Assembly (NCBI RefSeq): GCF_018678075.1
Contig: NZ_JAHHIR010000035.1
Location: 62,001 to 126,000, forward strand
Direction of reading: 5' to 3'
DNA: 64,000 bases
DNA from: Epibacterium ulvae
Lineage (GTDB): Bacteria; Pseudomonadota; Alphaproteobacteria; Rhodobacterales; Rhodobacteraceae
The translations under genes were made by a program, and so were the position numbers. Numbering within the stretch: position 1 is the first letter of the stretch; each line of letters opens with the position of its first letter. The notes beneath the pieces are model-generated. The model saw only the letters and a list, made by a program, of their open reading frames with translations, had not been told where the DNA came from and ran no database searches. Of the stretch, positions 17,002 through 27,707 are shown piece after piece.

Positions 17002-18993
17002 ATGGCCCTGCCGCCCGGCTTTCTTGATGAACTGCGCAACCGGATCAGCCTGTCTGATGTGGTCGGGCGCAAGGTGACCTGGGACCAGCGTAAAAGCCAG
17101 ACCGCCAAAGGGGACTATTGGTCTCCGTGCCCGTTTCACCAGGAAAAAACCGCCTCTTTCCACGTGGAAGATCGCAAGGGGTTTTACTACTGCTTTGGCT
17201 GCCATGCCAAAGGGGATGCGCTGAAATTCGTGCAGGAGACGGAAAACGTCGGCTTTATGGAAGCGGTTGAAATCCTGGCGCGCGAAGCCGGGTTGGAACT
17301 GCCCAAACGCGACCCTCGTGCCCAGCAGCAACAGGACCGCCGCGCGCTTCTGGCCGAGGTCATGGAGCAGGCGGTGCAGTATTTCCGCCTGCAACTGCGC
17401 ACGGGCCGTGCCGATCACGCGCGCGCCTATTTGCAGCGCCGGGGCCTGACGCCCGAGGCGCTGGAGCGCTGGGAAATCGGCTTTGCCCCGGACGGCTGGC
17501 AGAACCTGTGGGATGCGCTGCGGGGCAAGGATGTCCCCGAAGATCTGATCATTGCGGCCGGTCTTGCCAAACCGTCTAACAAGGGCGGCAAACCCTATGA
17601 CACATTCCGCAACCGGATCATGTTCCCCATTCGCGATGCGCGTGGCCGTGCGATTGCCTTTGGTGGCCGGGCGATGGATCCCGATGACAACGCCAAATAC
17701 CTGAATTCGCCCGAGACTGAGCTGTTTGACAAAGGGCGCAGCCTCTACAACCACGGCCCAGCCCGCGCCGCATCCGGACGCGACGCGCCGCTGTTGGTGG
17801 CCGAAGGGTATATGGATGTGATCGCCCTGGCCGAAGGCGGATTTACGGCCTCGGTGGCACCACTTGGCACCGCGATCACCGAAAACCAGCTGCAGATGCT
17901 GTGGCGCATGTCGGATGAGCCGATCATCGCGTTGGACGGTGACAAGGCCGGTATCCGCGCCGCCATGCGCTTGATCGACATGGCTCTGCCGCAACTGGAG
18001 GCCGGGAAATCCCTGCGCTTTGCGGTGATGCCCGATGGCAAAGATCCCGACGATCTGATCCGCGCCGAAGGGGCCGAAGCGGTGCAAGCCGTGTTGGACA
18101 AGGCGATCCCCATGGTCCGCCTCCTGTGGCAGCGTGAGACTGAGGGCAAGGTGTTTGACAGCCCCGAACGCAAAGCAGCGCTCGACAAAGCCTTGCGGGA
18201 AAAGATCAAACTGATCCGCGATCCGTCTATTCGCAAACATTACGGCGAAGACATCAAAGAACTGCGCTGGCAGCTGTTCCGGGGCAACCGGTCCTCTGGC
18301 ACCGGACGTGGTGATTTCAAACCGCGTGGATCGCGTGGCGGCAATGGGTTTCGCGATGGCAGCCGTGCGCCTTGGCGCGGCGCGCCTGCTGGGCCGGTCT
18401 CAACCACGCGGGCCTCTTTGTTGGCGGGTGCGGATGAACGCGCCTTTGTGCAGATGCGCGAAGCGGTGGTGCTGGCCACACTGATTTCGACCCCGGACAT
18501 TATTGCCGAATACGAAAGCAATCTGGACCGTCTGGAATGCCAAGACAGCGACCATGTGATGCTGCGCGATTTGATCGTGCGGGTCGGAATTGATGCACCA
18601 GAGCGGTTGCGCGACGAGATTGACTATAATTTAGGGCCTCATACCCTTGAAAACCTCATGGCGCTGCGCCATGTCGCTATCAGTGCCGGCGTGCGTAACC
18701 CCGGCGATCACGAAACCGCCCGGCTGGTTCTGGGTGAGGAGATCGCAAAAATCGAATCTGCGCGCGGACTGGATGTGGAACTCGCCGAAGCGGCCAATGA
18801 TATTGGCGCGCGTGAGGATGAGGCTGTGACGTGGCGTTTGCGGCAGGCTGCCCAGGCCCGCAACGAAGCCGTACGCAGTGAAAGTGAAGACCGGGCGAAT
18901 TACGACGTTGCGGACAACGGGGTGCGGCTTGATCGCGAAGAGAGAGACAGTTTTGGGGCCTTATTGGACCGAATCGGCTTCTCCAAAAAATGA
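17002..18993 (+). CDS. dnaG: DNA primase
   Basis: Synthesises the RNA primers of DNA replication. The 663-residue protein has the usual order: a CHC2 zinc-binding domain with Cys43, His46, Cys64 and Cys67 (SPCPFHQEKTASF and FYYCFGCHAKGDAL), the catalytic core with TOPRIM motifs LLVAEGYMDVIAL (about 265) and IALDGDKAG (about 310), a Gly/Arg-rich linker near 430-470, and a C-terminal DnaB-interaction domain. It is followed by rpoD, the classical dnaG-rpoD macromolecular synthesis arrangement without rpsU in front. Confidence 0.97.
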   Translation: MALPPGFLDELRNRISLSDVVGRKVTWDQRKSQTAKGDYWSPCPFHQEKTASFHVEDRKGFYYCFGCHAKGDALKFVQETENVGFMEAVEILAREAGLELPKRDPRAQQQQDRRALLAEVMEQAVQYFRLQLRTGRADHARAYLQRRGLTPEALERWEIGFAPDGWQNLWDALRGKDVPEDLIIAAGLAKPSNKGGKPYDTFRNRIMFPIRDARGRAIAFGGRAMDPDDNAKYLNSPETELFDKGRSLYNHGPARAASGRDAPLLVAEGYMDVIALAEGGFTASVAPLGTAITENQLQMLWRMSDEPIIALDGDKAGIRAAMRLIDMALPQLEAGKSLRFAVMPDGKDPDDLIRAEGAEAVQAVLDKAIPMVRLLWQRETEGKVFDSPERKAALDKALREKIKLIRDPSIRKHYGEDIKELRWQLFRGNRSSGTGRGDFKPRGSRGGNGFRDGSRAPWRGAPAGPVSTTRASLLAGADERAFVQMREAVVLATLISTPDIIAEYESNLDRLECQDSDHVMLRDLIVRVGIDAPERLRDEIDYNLGPHTLENLMALRHVAISAGVRNPGDHETARLVLGEEIAKIESARGLDVELAEAANDIGAREDEAVTWRLRQAAQARNEAVRSESEDRANYDVADNGVRLDREERDSFGALLDRIGFSKK

Positions 18994-19136
18994 AACCGCC
19001 CGTAAAAGTGACGTTTTGCTAAGGAAGTCCAAAAGAAATTTGGGTAAACGGGGTGACGAATCAAAACTTCGCGCTAATGATTCGGGTCACCGAATCGTTT
19101 CGCCCGTGAACCCAGCCCCTTTGTGAGGAGCATTGA

Positions 19137-21125
<1,989 letters not shown>

Positions 21126-21144
21126 ATCCAGACCAGATATCAGG

Positions 21145-21171
21145 GGCGCCCTTTTGGGCGCCTCTTTTTTG
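21145..21171 (+). terminator. Rho-independent terminator of rpoD
   Basis: Perfect 7-bp stem GGCGCCC/GGGCGCC with a TTTT loop, followed by TCTTTTTTG, 20 bases after the rpoD stop. Confidence 0.9.
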
Positions 21172-21185
21172 TTTGGAGGCTCCTT

Positions 21186-21677
21186 ATGCGCCGTGATATT
21201 CCCCTGACGCTATGTTGCACCGCAGCCCTCGCCTCTGCCGCGCTGGCCTGTCCCAATGGCAGCGAAACACTGGTGTCCTGCACCTTTGAGGGGGGCAAGA
21301 AACAGCTGCAGACCTGCATTGCTGGCGATCAGGTGCTGTATCGCTTTGGTGCGACCAACCGCAGCCCGGATCTGGATCTTGTCCGCCCCGTCACCGAGGT
21401 CGGGCTTGCCCCCTGGCCGGGTGTCAGCCGCACGATCTGGGAAGAGATGACGTTTGAAAACGACGGTTTCTCCTATCTTGTGGCCTATGCACAGGACCGC
21501 GACCCCGGCACGACCGAGATCAGCGGCCGTCTCATGGTGCAACAGGGAGAGGACGTGCTGGCCACGCTGACATGCGATCCAGGCAGCGTTGTCTCGGCCG
21601 GGTACGCCTTGCCGATTTTTGACGCGAAACGCGCCGCCGGGCAGCACTACAATCACCAGACGTATTCTTGGGAGTAG
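21186..21677 (+). CDS. Hypothetical secreted protein
   Basis: A 163-residue exported protein: signal peptide of about 20 residues (RRDIPLTLCCTAALASAALA) and a small domain with four cysteines in CPNG, VSCTFEGG, QTCIAG and LTCDPG, likely in disulphides. GGAGG lies 6 bases before the ATG at 21186. The stop overlaps the start of the DCC-family gene. Family not recognised; small periplasmic domains like this are common in Rhodobacterales. Confidence 0.7.
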   Translation: MRRDIPLTLCCTAALASAALACPNGSETLVSCTFEGGKKQLQTCIAGDQVLYRFGATNRSPDLDLVRPVTEVGLAPWPGVSRTIWEEMTFENDGFSYLVAYAQDRDPGTTEISGRLMVQQGEDVLATLTCDPGSVVSAGYALPIFDAKRAAGQHYNHQTYSWE

Positions 21678-22129
21678 GGCGCGCCCCAGGGCCCGCTCAT
21701 GACGCGCTGATCCTGTTTGATGGCCACTGCGTGTTATGTGCTGGTTTGTTTCAGTGGGTCCTGCGCCGCGACCGGGCGGAGTATTTCCAATTCGCCACTG
21801 CGCAGTCCCCTTTGGGGCAGGTGATCTATGCTGGACTTGGCCTGCGCCACGATGATCTGGACACGATGGTGGTGCAGGTTGATGGGGTGGCCTTCGTGCG
21901 CCTGGACGCAGTGGCCGCCGTGGCGCGCCATCTTCCATTTCCATGGGGCGCGCTGTCGCTGCTCAGACATTTGCCGCGCTGGATCAAGGACCCTGCCTAT
22001 AATCTGATCGCCCAAAACCGCTACCGCTTGTTTGGCCGTTCCGAGCAGTGCTTGCTGCCAACGCCAGAGTTGCAATCCCGATTTGCCCCCGATGGGTTCG
22101 CCAAACAGCCGCAAAAATCCAAAATTTAG
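21668..22129 (+). CDS. DCC-family thiol-disulfide oxidoreductase-like protein (DUF393)
   Basis: A 153-residue protein with the family-defining motif ILFDGHCVLCAGLFQWVLRRD (DGxCxLC, a thioredoxin-like CxxC). It is followed by the usual RFxFATAQSPLGQ-like segment and a later ALSLLRHLPRW. The family is thought to hold a thioredoxin fold, but its substrate is unknown. The only in-frame start before the motif is a TTG at 21668 inside the end of the previous gene, so translation is probably coupled to it. Start therefore uncertain. Confidence 0.82.
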   Translation: MGVGRAPGPAHDALILFDGHCVLCAGLFQWVLRRDRAEYFQFATAQSPLGQVIYAGLGLRHDDLDTMVVQVDGVAFVRLDAVAAVARHLPFPWGALSLLRHLPRWIKDPAYNLIAQNRYRLFGRSEQCLLPTPELQSRFAPDGFAKQPQKSKI

Positions 22130-22364
22130 AGCCCGATTTTCGCGGACGTTTGCCAAAGCACGCACGGACAATGCCGAGGATTTTAGCGAATTGTTAAATT
22201 TCATTGATAAATCGTTAAACTTTCGCCCAAACGATGCAGATCCTATCCAAAGGGATATATATGCTTCACCCAAAGACAGGCGGTCATGGCGTTGCTGGGC
22301 CATATCGGCTGGCCTATATTGATTGCAGATTAATGAAGTATTAGGAAATCGCAGGGGATGACAA

Positions 22365-22664
22365 ATGGTCTACAGTAATGTCAACGAAGCTCTGGGCGCC
22401 TTGGATCGCAAGGTAGAGGTGCTGAACAATCTTGTGCTGGCGAATGATTTTCTGGTGTCTTGCATGCGCGAAGAAGCCGAGCGGCTGCATGTGATGGGCG
22501 GCGACGAAACCCGTGAAATGCTGCGCGAACGGGCCCGTGCCAAGTTTCGTCAAAACGACGGTGAAGAGCCGAACCCGGCCGTACTGTCCATTCTGGAACA
22601 GGCCTTGGGCAATGGCCACACGGCTGAGATCATTCCCTTCCCACGGGAGATGCACGCAGGCTGA
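22365..22664 (+). CDS. Conserved hypothetical protein
   Basis: A 99-residue protein, hydrophilic and mostly helical, with no signal peptide or transmembrane segment. It has a conserved-looking tail EIIPFPREM. AGGGGATGA precedes the ATG. It stands alone between two promoter-like AT-rich gaps. I do not recognise the family. Confidence 0.6.
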   Translation: MVYSNVNEALGALDRKVEVLNNLVLANDFLVSCMREEAERLHVMGGDETREMLRERARAKFRQNDGEEPNPAVLSILEQALGNGHTAEIIPFPREMHAG

Positions 22665-23012
22665 ACCACGCACCGGGACTTGGTGATATTGATCGCCACG
22701 CAGCTGCCACAAGATTTGATAACCAACTGACCTCACCACAGCAGACAGGGCCCCCAAGGCAGGCCAGGATGAGGAGCAGATGATCCGATGATACCGTATT
22801 AATGTATCACTGCTGGGGGCCTTGCCCCCTTTTTTAATGTCTAAAACTGGGATGAATGCGCGAATAGGCACAGGCTTGTGATACGGGTTTATTCGCAATG
22901 GACATCGCCCTACCTAAGTAACACTTCAGACGCATCCAGAGCGCCGCGCATGTTCATTCGCGCAAGCACAGGGTGCCATGTGAACCTATTTTGGCAAGGG
23001 AAGGCTTTTACT
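22665..23012 (+). other. Gene-free stretch with an attenuator-like structure
   Basis: No gene seen. It holds a strong terminator (22815-22835). A GGCCCCC segment at 22749-22755 can pair with the terminator's own GGGGGCC (22815-22821), so the RNA could switch between terminator and antiterminator. The stretch from about 22670 to 22835 could therefore be a small RNA or a leader, but no known RNA family is recognised. Confidence 0.4.
22815..22835 (+). terminator. Rho-independent terminator
   Basis: GGGGGC, loop CTT, GCCCCC, then six T. Lies 150 bases after the preceding gene, which is far for a simple terminator and hints at an independent transcript. Confidence 0.85.
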
Positions 23013-23447
23013 ATGTCTCTTCGTTTTACCACTCTTCTGGCGGCCCTGACCGCCGTGTCGCTTGCTTTGCCTGTTCAGGCCGCAAATGGCGTGTTTCGCG
23101 CCAAAAACGATATGCGGGTTGCACCGCGTGACAATGTGCTGATCGAAGTCGGCGGCTTTACCCGCAACGCTGGTCTGGATGACTACTGGTGTGCCGTGGG
23201 CGACTACTTGCACCGGGTGCAGAAAACGTCGTGGAACCAAAAAGTCTATGTCGCCCGCGGTCTGGGACCTGCGCAGGCTGTGAACAGCCGCGATGCGGTG
23301 CTCTTTACCTTGGATCCGACCGCCGCCGGTGTTACCCCATTGGACAAAGAGTTTCGGGTTGTGGGAACCCTCTCAGTCGGCCGCGCCAAAAGCGTGAATT
23401 CCGCCTTTTACAGCTGTGACCGTTTCCCAACCCTGTTTCGGGACTGA
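23013..23447 (+). CDS. Hypothetical secreted protein
   Basis: A 144-residue exported protein with a clean signal peptide (SLRFTTLLAALTAVSLALPVQAA). The mature domain contains two Cys (DDYWCAVGDYL and FYSCDRFP), probably a disulphide. Start at 23013 after AAGGGAAGG; an in-frame extension to 22878 has no support. Resembles small secreted proteins of Rhodobacterales without known function. Confidence 0.7.
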   Translation: MSLRFTTLLAALTAVSLALPVQAANGVFRAKNDMRVAPRDNVLIEVGGFTRNAGLDDYWCAVGDYLHRVQKTSWNQKVYVARGLGPAQAVNSRDAVLFTLDPTAAGVTPLDKEFRVVGTLSVGRAKSVNSAFYSCDRFPTLFRD

Positions 23448-23452
23448 TCCTA

Positions 23453-23902
23453 ATGGCGGGATCTCATCACAGGGTGGCGTCTATGGTGCAAAAGGAATTT
23501 GGGGTGCAAACCCACGGGCAGGGCACCTATGAGCTCACCCGCAGCATTTGTGACTGGGTGGCGGCAAGCAGTGTCTCAACCGGCCTGTTGACGCTCTTTG
23601 TGCGCCACACCTCCTGTTCGTTGATGATCCAGGAAAATGCCGATGCTGAGGTCCAGTCGGATCTGCTCGCCTATTTCTCACGTCTGGTGCCCCCCTCCAG
23701 CGATCCCGCCATGTCCTATCTGCGCCACACCTATGAGGGGCCGGACGATATGCCCGCTCATATCAAGGCGGCAATCCTGCCGGTGAGCCTGACAATTCCC
23801 GTCAGCGGCGGACAGCCGGTTCTGGGCACCTGGCAGGGGATCTTCCTTTTTGAACACCGCGACGCCCCCCATGCGCGGCGGATCTTTGCCCATCTCGCCT
23901 GA
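23453..23902 (+). CDS. YjbQ family (UPF0047) protein
   Basis: A 149-residue protein of the YjbQ/UPF0047 family, whose best-studied members show weak thiamine-phosphate synthase activity. Motifs present: GLLTLFVRHTSCSLMIQENA (metal-binding His and the conserved T-S-C), YLRHTYEGPDDMPAHIKAA, and GTWQGIFLFEHRDAPHARR at the end. The start may be the ATG at 23453 or one 30 bases later. It is the last gene before nrdR. Confidence 0.9.
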   Translation: MAGSHHRVASMVQKEFGVQTHGQGTYELTRSICDWVAASSVSTGLLTLFVRHTSCSLMIQENADAEVQSDLLAYFSRLVPPSSDPAMSYLRHTYEGPDDMPAHIKAAILPVSLTIPVSGGQPVLGTWQGIFLFEHRDAPHARRIFAHLA

Positions 23903-24038
23903 ACCGGGTTATTTTGACCCCAAGTATAGAGATTGAATTTCCCCACTACCCAAACCCTAGCGGCTCCCCTATAGTTGTGGATAACTAAGCCGAAAGCAGC
24001 ACTACTTTTCCATTTGGAGAGTCGAGGGGGACTGGCCG

Positions 24039-24509
24039 ATGCGTTGCCCGTTTTGCGGAAACATTGATACCCAAGTAAAAGATTCTCGCCCCGCCGAGGA
24101 TCACGTCTCGATCCGGCGCCGCCGGTTCTGCCCGTCCTGTGGGGGGCGATTTACCACCTATGAACGGGTGCAGCTGCGCGATCTGGTGGTGGTGAAAACC
24201 AACGGTCGCCGCGAAGATTTTGACCGCGACAAGCTGGAGCGTTCGATCCGCATCTCCATGCAGAAACGCCCGGTCGACCCGGAACGTATAGATCAGATGA
24301 TTTCCGGCATCGTGCGCCGTCTGGAAAGCATGGGGGAGACCGACATCCCCTCCAAGAAAATCGGTGAGATCGTGATGGAGGCGTTGGCGCGCATTGACAC
24401 GGTGGCCTATGTGCGCTTTGCAAGCGTGTATAAGAACTTCCAGGCCGCCGATGATTTCGAAGATTTCGTCCATGAGCTGCGGCCCGACGTGCCACCGGAA
24501 GAGAGCTGA
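24039..24509 (+). CDS. nrdR: Transcriptional repressor NrdR
   Basis: Represses ribonucleotide reductase genes in response to dATP/ATP. The 156-residue protein opens with a zinc ribbon (MRCPFCGN and [15 protein letters not shown], four Cys) followed by an ATP-cone domain (about 49-139, [17 protein letters not shown]). It sits 28 bp upstream of ribD, the usual nrdR-ribD order of proteobacteria. Confidence 0.97.
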   Translation: MRCPFCGNIDTQVKDSRPAEDHVSIRRRRFCPSCGGRFTTYERVQLRDLVVVKTNGRREDFDRDKLERSIRISMQKRPVDPERIDQMISGIVRRLESMGETDIPSKKIGEIVMEALARIDTVAYVRFASVYKNFQAADDFEDFVHELRPDVPPEES

Positions 24510-24537
24510 TCTTCCTCCAAACTCGGGTACTTCTGGC

Positions 24538-25644
24538 GTGAGTGATACAGACAAACGGTTTATGGCGCTGGCGCTGTCTCTTGGGCGGCGTGGCATGGGC
24601 AATTGCTGGCCAAACCCTGCGGTGGGCTGTGTGATTGTCAAAGACGGTCGCGTTCTGGGACGCGGCTGGACGCAACCGGGCGGCCGCCCCCATGCCGAAC
24701 CCCAGGCCTTGGCGCAAGCCGGGGAGGGGGCGCGTGGGGCAACCGTCTATGTCACCCTTGAACCCTGTTCCCATTTTGGCAAAACCCCGCCCTGTGCTCA
24801 GGCGTTGATCGATGCGGGTGTGGCCCATGTGGTCGCCGCGATCGAAGACAGCGATCCGCGTGTCTCAGGCCAGGGGTTCCAGATGCTGCGCGACGCGGGC
24901 ATCACAGTCACAACCGGTGTGCTCAGCGATCAGGCCGCGCGCGATCATGCGGGCTTCTTTCGCCGCACCGAACAGGGGCGTCCTTGGGTGACCTTGAAAC
25001 TGGCCAGCTCGTTTGATGGGCGTATTGCCACCGGATCAGGGCAAAGCAAATGGATCACCGGGTCCGAGGCGCGCCGCATGGTCCACGCCATGCGCATGCG
25101 CCATGATGCGGTCATGGTGGGCGCAGGCACCGCACGCGCCGATGATCCCTCGCTCACGGTGCGGGACATGGGCGTCAATCACCAACCGGTGCGGGTTGTC
25201 ATCTCGCGCCATCTGGATCTGCCCCTGATGGGTCAGCTTGCGCGCACCGCCAATGACATTCCGGTCTGGATCGCCCATGGGCCGGGGGCCGATGTGGAAC
25301 GTATTCGCGCCTGGGAAGGGCTGGGTGCACGGATGATCCCCAGCGCGGTGCACGGCGTGCAGCTTGATCCTGCCGATGTTCTGCGCCAGCTGGGCCAGGC
25401 CGGGCTCAACCGGATTTTCTGCGAAGGTGGTTCAGCTCTTGCGGCGTCCCTTTTGGCTTTTGACCTGGTGGATGAGCTGATCGGCTTTACCGCAGGTCTT
25501 GGCATTGGCGCCGAAGGTCTGCCCTCCATCGGGGCTTTGGGGCTGGGACGTCTCGAAGAGGCGCCGCGCTATGTGCTGGAAGAAGTCCGCCCGGTTGGGG
25601 CCGACATCCTGCACCGCTGGGTGCGTCGTCAGGAAAAGATCTAA
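24538..25644 (+). CDS. ribD: Bifunctional riboflavin deaminase-reductase RibD
   Basis: Catalyses the second and third steps of riboflavin synthesis. The N-terminal deaminase holds the zinc sites PHAEPQAL and EPCSHFGKTPPC (His and two Cys); the C-terminal reductase begins PWVTLKLASSFDGRIA (about 155) with VMVGAGTARADDPSLT and FCEGGSALAASLL. The GTG at 24538 gives the family's usual opening (SDTDKRFMALALSLG), giving 368 residues; the ribosome site is weak. The other rib genes continue at 30.9 kb, separated by the opposite-strand kps trio. Confidence 0.95.
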   Translation: MSDTDKRFMALALSLGRRGMGNCWPNPAVGCVIVKDGRVLGRGWTQPGGRPHAEPQALAQAGEGARGATVYVTLEPCSHFGKTPPCAQALIDAGVAHVVAAIEDSDPRVSGQGFQMLRDAGITVTTGVLSDQAARDHAGFFRRTEQGRPWVTLKLASSFDGRIATGSGQSKWITGSEARRMVHAMRMRHDAVMVGAGTARADDPSLTVRDMGVNHQPVRVVISRHLDLPLMGQLARTANDIPVWIAHGPGADVERIRAWEGLGARMIPSAVHGVQLDPADVLRQLGQAGLNRIFCEGGSALAASLLAFDLVDELIGFTAGLGIGAEGLPSIGALGLGRLEEAPRYVLEEVRPVGADILHRWVRRQEKI

Positions 25645-25669
25645 CGTAACACCCGGCTTGGGAATGGCC

Positions 25670-27703
25670 TCACCGCCGCCACAGCCCCGCGTATGAGGCA
25701 AAGGCCCCCTGCAGTTTTGACAGGCTCCGATTGGCCAGTCCCGGTTTGGGCATATCGCCGCTGGCAAGGCGGTCGACTACCACCTCCACCGGACAGGGCA
25801 AGCCGGTCTTGGGGTCAAAATAGCGCGGATAGTCGATCAAGGCCGCGTGGGCCAACCCCAACATCTTGGGCCGGGCCTTGCGAATGGTCGGCACTGTGCC
25901 CAGATCCCGGGTCAGCCCCCATCCCGCATAAAAAGGCGCGCCCAGCGTGGTCACCTTGACGCCGCGCAACAGGGCCTCAAACCCCAAAAGCGACGTCATG
26001 GTCCAGACCTCTTGCACCACATCCAGCAGGGCCATCGGATCGGCCCCATGGGCAATCACATCAGCCAGTTCCTCGGGGATGGTCACCTTGCCACTGCGCA
26101 GTCCGGCCTCAACGTCCGGATGGGGCTTATAGATGATCACCGCCTTGGGATTTCCCGCCCGAACGCGGCGCAGCAGATCCAGGTTGGTGCGGATCTTGCC
26201 GGTCCCCGTCAGGATCGAGGCATCATCTTCCACCTGCCCAGGCACCAGAATGCGGTGGCCTTCCGGCAGATCGGGCAGGGCGCCCCCAAGATTGTATTTC
26301 GACAGGCTCTCGCGCACCAGACGCATCACCAAAGCCTCGGCGCGGCGTTCTTCTTCGGGGGTCAGAACCTCGCGCGCGGCAATCATGTCTTGCAGGTCCG
26401 ACGTTTGGCTGGGGTCGTAATAAATCCCCTGCCGGTCCAGAACCAGGGACAGGGGCGGCACCAGTTCGGCCCCCAATCCACGGGAGCGCAGAAACCCATC
26501 TTCCACCCGCCACGCGCCCTGATGGGCCTCGGTGGCCTTGCCAGCCCAGACCATCCAGTTCTTGCCACTGGCACGTGCGGCGTCGGGGTCGTCGGTAAAG
26601 CTCATCGCAGTGTGACGGCCAAAGAACCCCTGCAGGGGTTTGCGTTTCCACAGGCGCATCTCGGATGCCACCCACCCCGCACGGTCCTGCCGCCAGGCGC
26701 GCACCTCGGCCTCCAGAATATCAATCGCCCGGTCCAAGTCGCACAGGCGGTCCTCAAACGGGTCATACCAACAGGGATACATCATCATCGCCCCGGCAAA
26801 CAGCTGCGCGCGGGTCAGTTTGCGCCAACGCCGGTCGATGGGGAATTCATCCTGCGTCAGCCCCCAGCCCGCATAAAACGGCTGGCCAAAGACGCGCGGT
26901 TTATGCCCGGTCAGGATCGCCTCAAACCCCAATTGCGATGACACGGTATAGACGGCAATCGCCCCGTCCAGCAGCGCCCAGGGGGAGACGGCGCGATCAA
27001 ACAGCTCGATCCGTCCTTGCGCGTCTTTTGCGCTGAAATAGCCGGGGCGGAAGCCCGCGCGCGTCTCGGGATGGGTCTTGATCAGGATGCGCGCGCCGGG
27101 GTGTTCCTGTTGAGCAAAGACCAGCATCTCACGAAACCGGGCCAGATCGGCGTTTTCTGCATCCGGAACCGAAGCCCGGACCGAGGCATCGCCGCGCGTC
27201 TGATCCACCACCAGAACATAGCCGGGATCAGGCACTTCGGCCTCGGGGGTGAAATTGTTGTATTTGGACAGATGCAGATCGCGCAGCCGGTCGATCGATC
27301 CACGCGCACGCCGCATCATATTGCTGTCGTCCAGTGGCGCGTTGGCCAGAAACTGTTCCAGATCGCTGGGGGTGCTGGCATCAAAATGATTGCCACCTCG
27401 GTCCAGCAGCAAACCTAGCGGCGGGCTGCCAGAGCGTCCCGGCAGGACCGAGCGCAAAAAGGCATCCTCAACCCGCAGCAAGCCGACACTGTGATCCTTG
27501 GCGATGTTGCGGCCCCGATGGGCGGTGGGGGAATTGCCCCAGATACCAACCAGATCGTCGTCGCCGGGCAGCCCAAGGGTCATCTCATACCCTTTGAGCG
27601 CCAGAATACGGCGCAGCCGCGCCTGTGTCAGAAATCCGCCGTTATACACAAAAAGCCGAGTGCTGTTGCCCCCGGCTTTTGCACGGCTGACGCGCAGCCG
27701 CAT
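25670..27703 (-). CDS. kpsC: Capsular polysaccharide synthesis/export protein KpsC
   Basis: KpsC-type beta-Kdo glycosyltransferase that builds the poly-Kdo linker between lipid and group 2 capsule. The 677-residue protein is an internal duplication: each half carries a KxHP motif (LIKTHPETRAGFR and IYKPHPDVEAGLRSG) and a GFEAxLxG...PFYAGWGLT segment (VFGQPFYAGWGLTQDE and TLGAPFYAGWGLTRDLG). Two catalytic domains in tandem is the known KpsC architecture. ATG at 27703 follows GAAGG. It is the third gene of a minus-strand unit after kpsS and the export gene. Confidence 0.92.
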   Translation of the reverse strand: MRLRVSRAKAGGNSTRLFVYNGGFLTQARLRRILALKGYEMTLGLPGDDDLVGIWGNSPTAHRGRNIAKDHSVGLLRVEDAFLRSVLPGRSGSPPLGLLLDRGGNHFDASTPSDLEQFLANAPLDDSNMMRRARGSIDRLRDLHLSKYNNFTPEAEVPDPGYVLVVDQTRGDASVRASVPDAENADLARFREMLVFAQQEHPGARILIKTHPETRAGFRPGYFSAKDAQGRIELFDRAVSPWALLDGAIAVYTVSSQLGFEAILTGHKPRVFGQPFYAGWGLTQDEFPIDRRWRKLTRAQLFAGAMMMYPCWYDPFEDRLCDLDRAIDILEAEVRAWRQDRAGWVASEMRLWKRKPLQGFFGRHTAMSFTDDPDAARASGKNWMVWAGKATEAHQGAWRVEDGFLRSRGLGAELVPPLSLVLDRQGIYYDPSQTSDLQDMIAAREVLTPEEERRAEALVMRLVRESLSKYNLGGALPDLPEGHRILVPGQVEDDASILTGTGKIRTNLDLLRRVRAGNPKAVIIYKPHPDVEAGLRSGKVTIPEELADVIAHGADPMALLDVVQEVWTMTSLLGFEALLRGVKVTTLGAPFYAGWGLTRDLGTVPTIRKARPKMLGLAHAALIDYPRYFDPKTGLPCPVEVVVDRLASGDMPKPGLANRSLSKLQGAFASYAGLWRR

Positions 27704-27707
27704 GGTG

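Noticed and set aside
16978-18240. 420-codon frame on the minus strand
   Set aside because: Antisense to dnaG, with low-information His/Arg/Gln-rich content.
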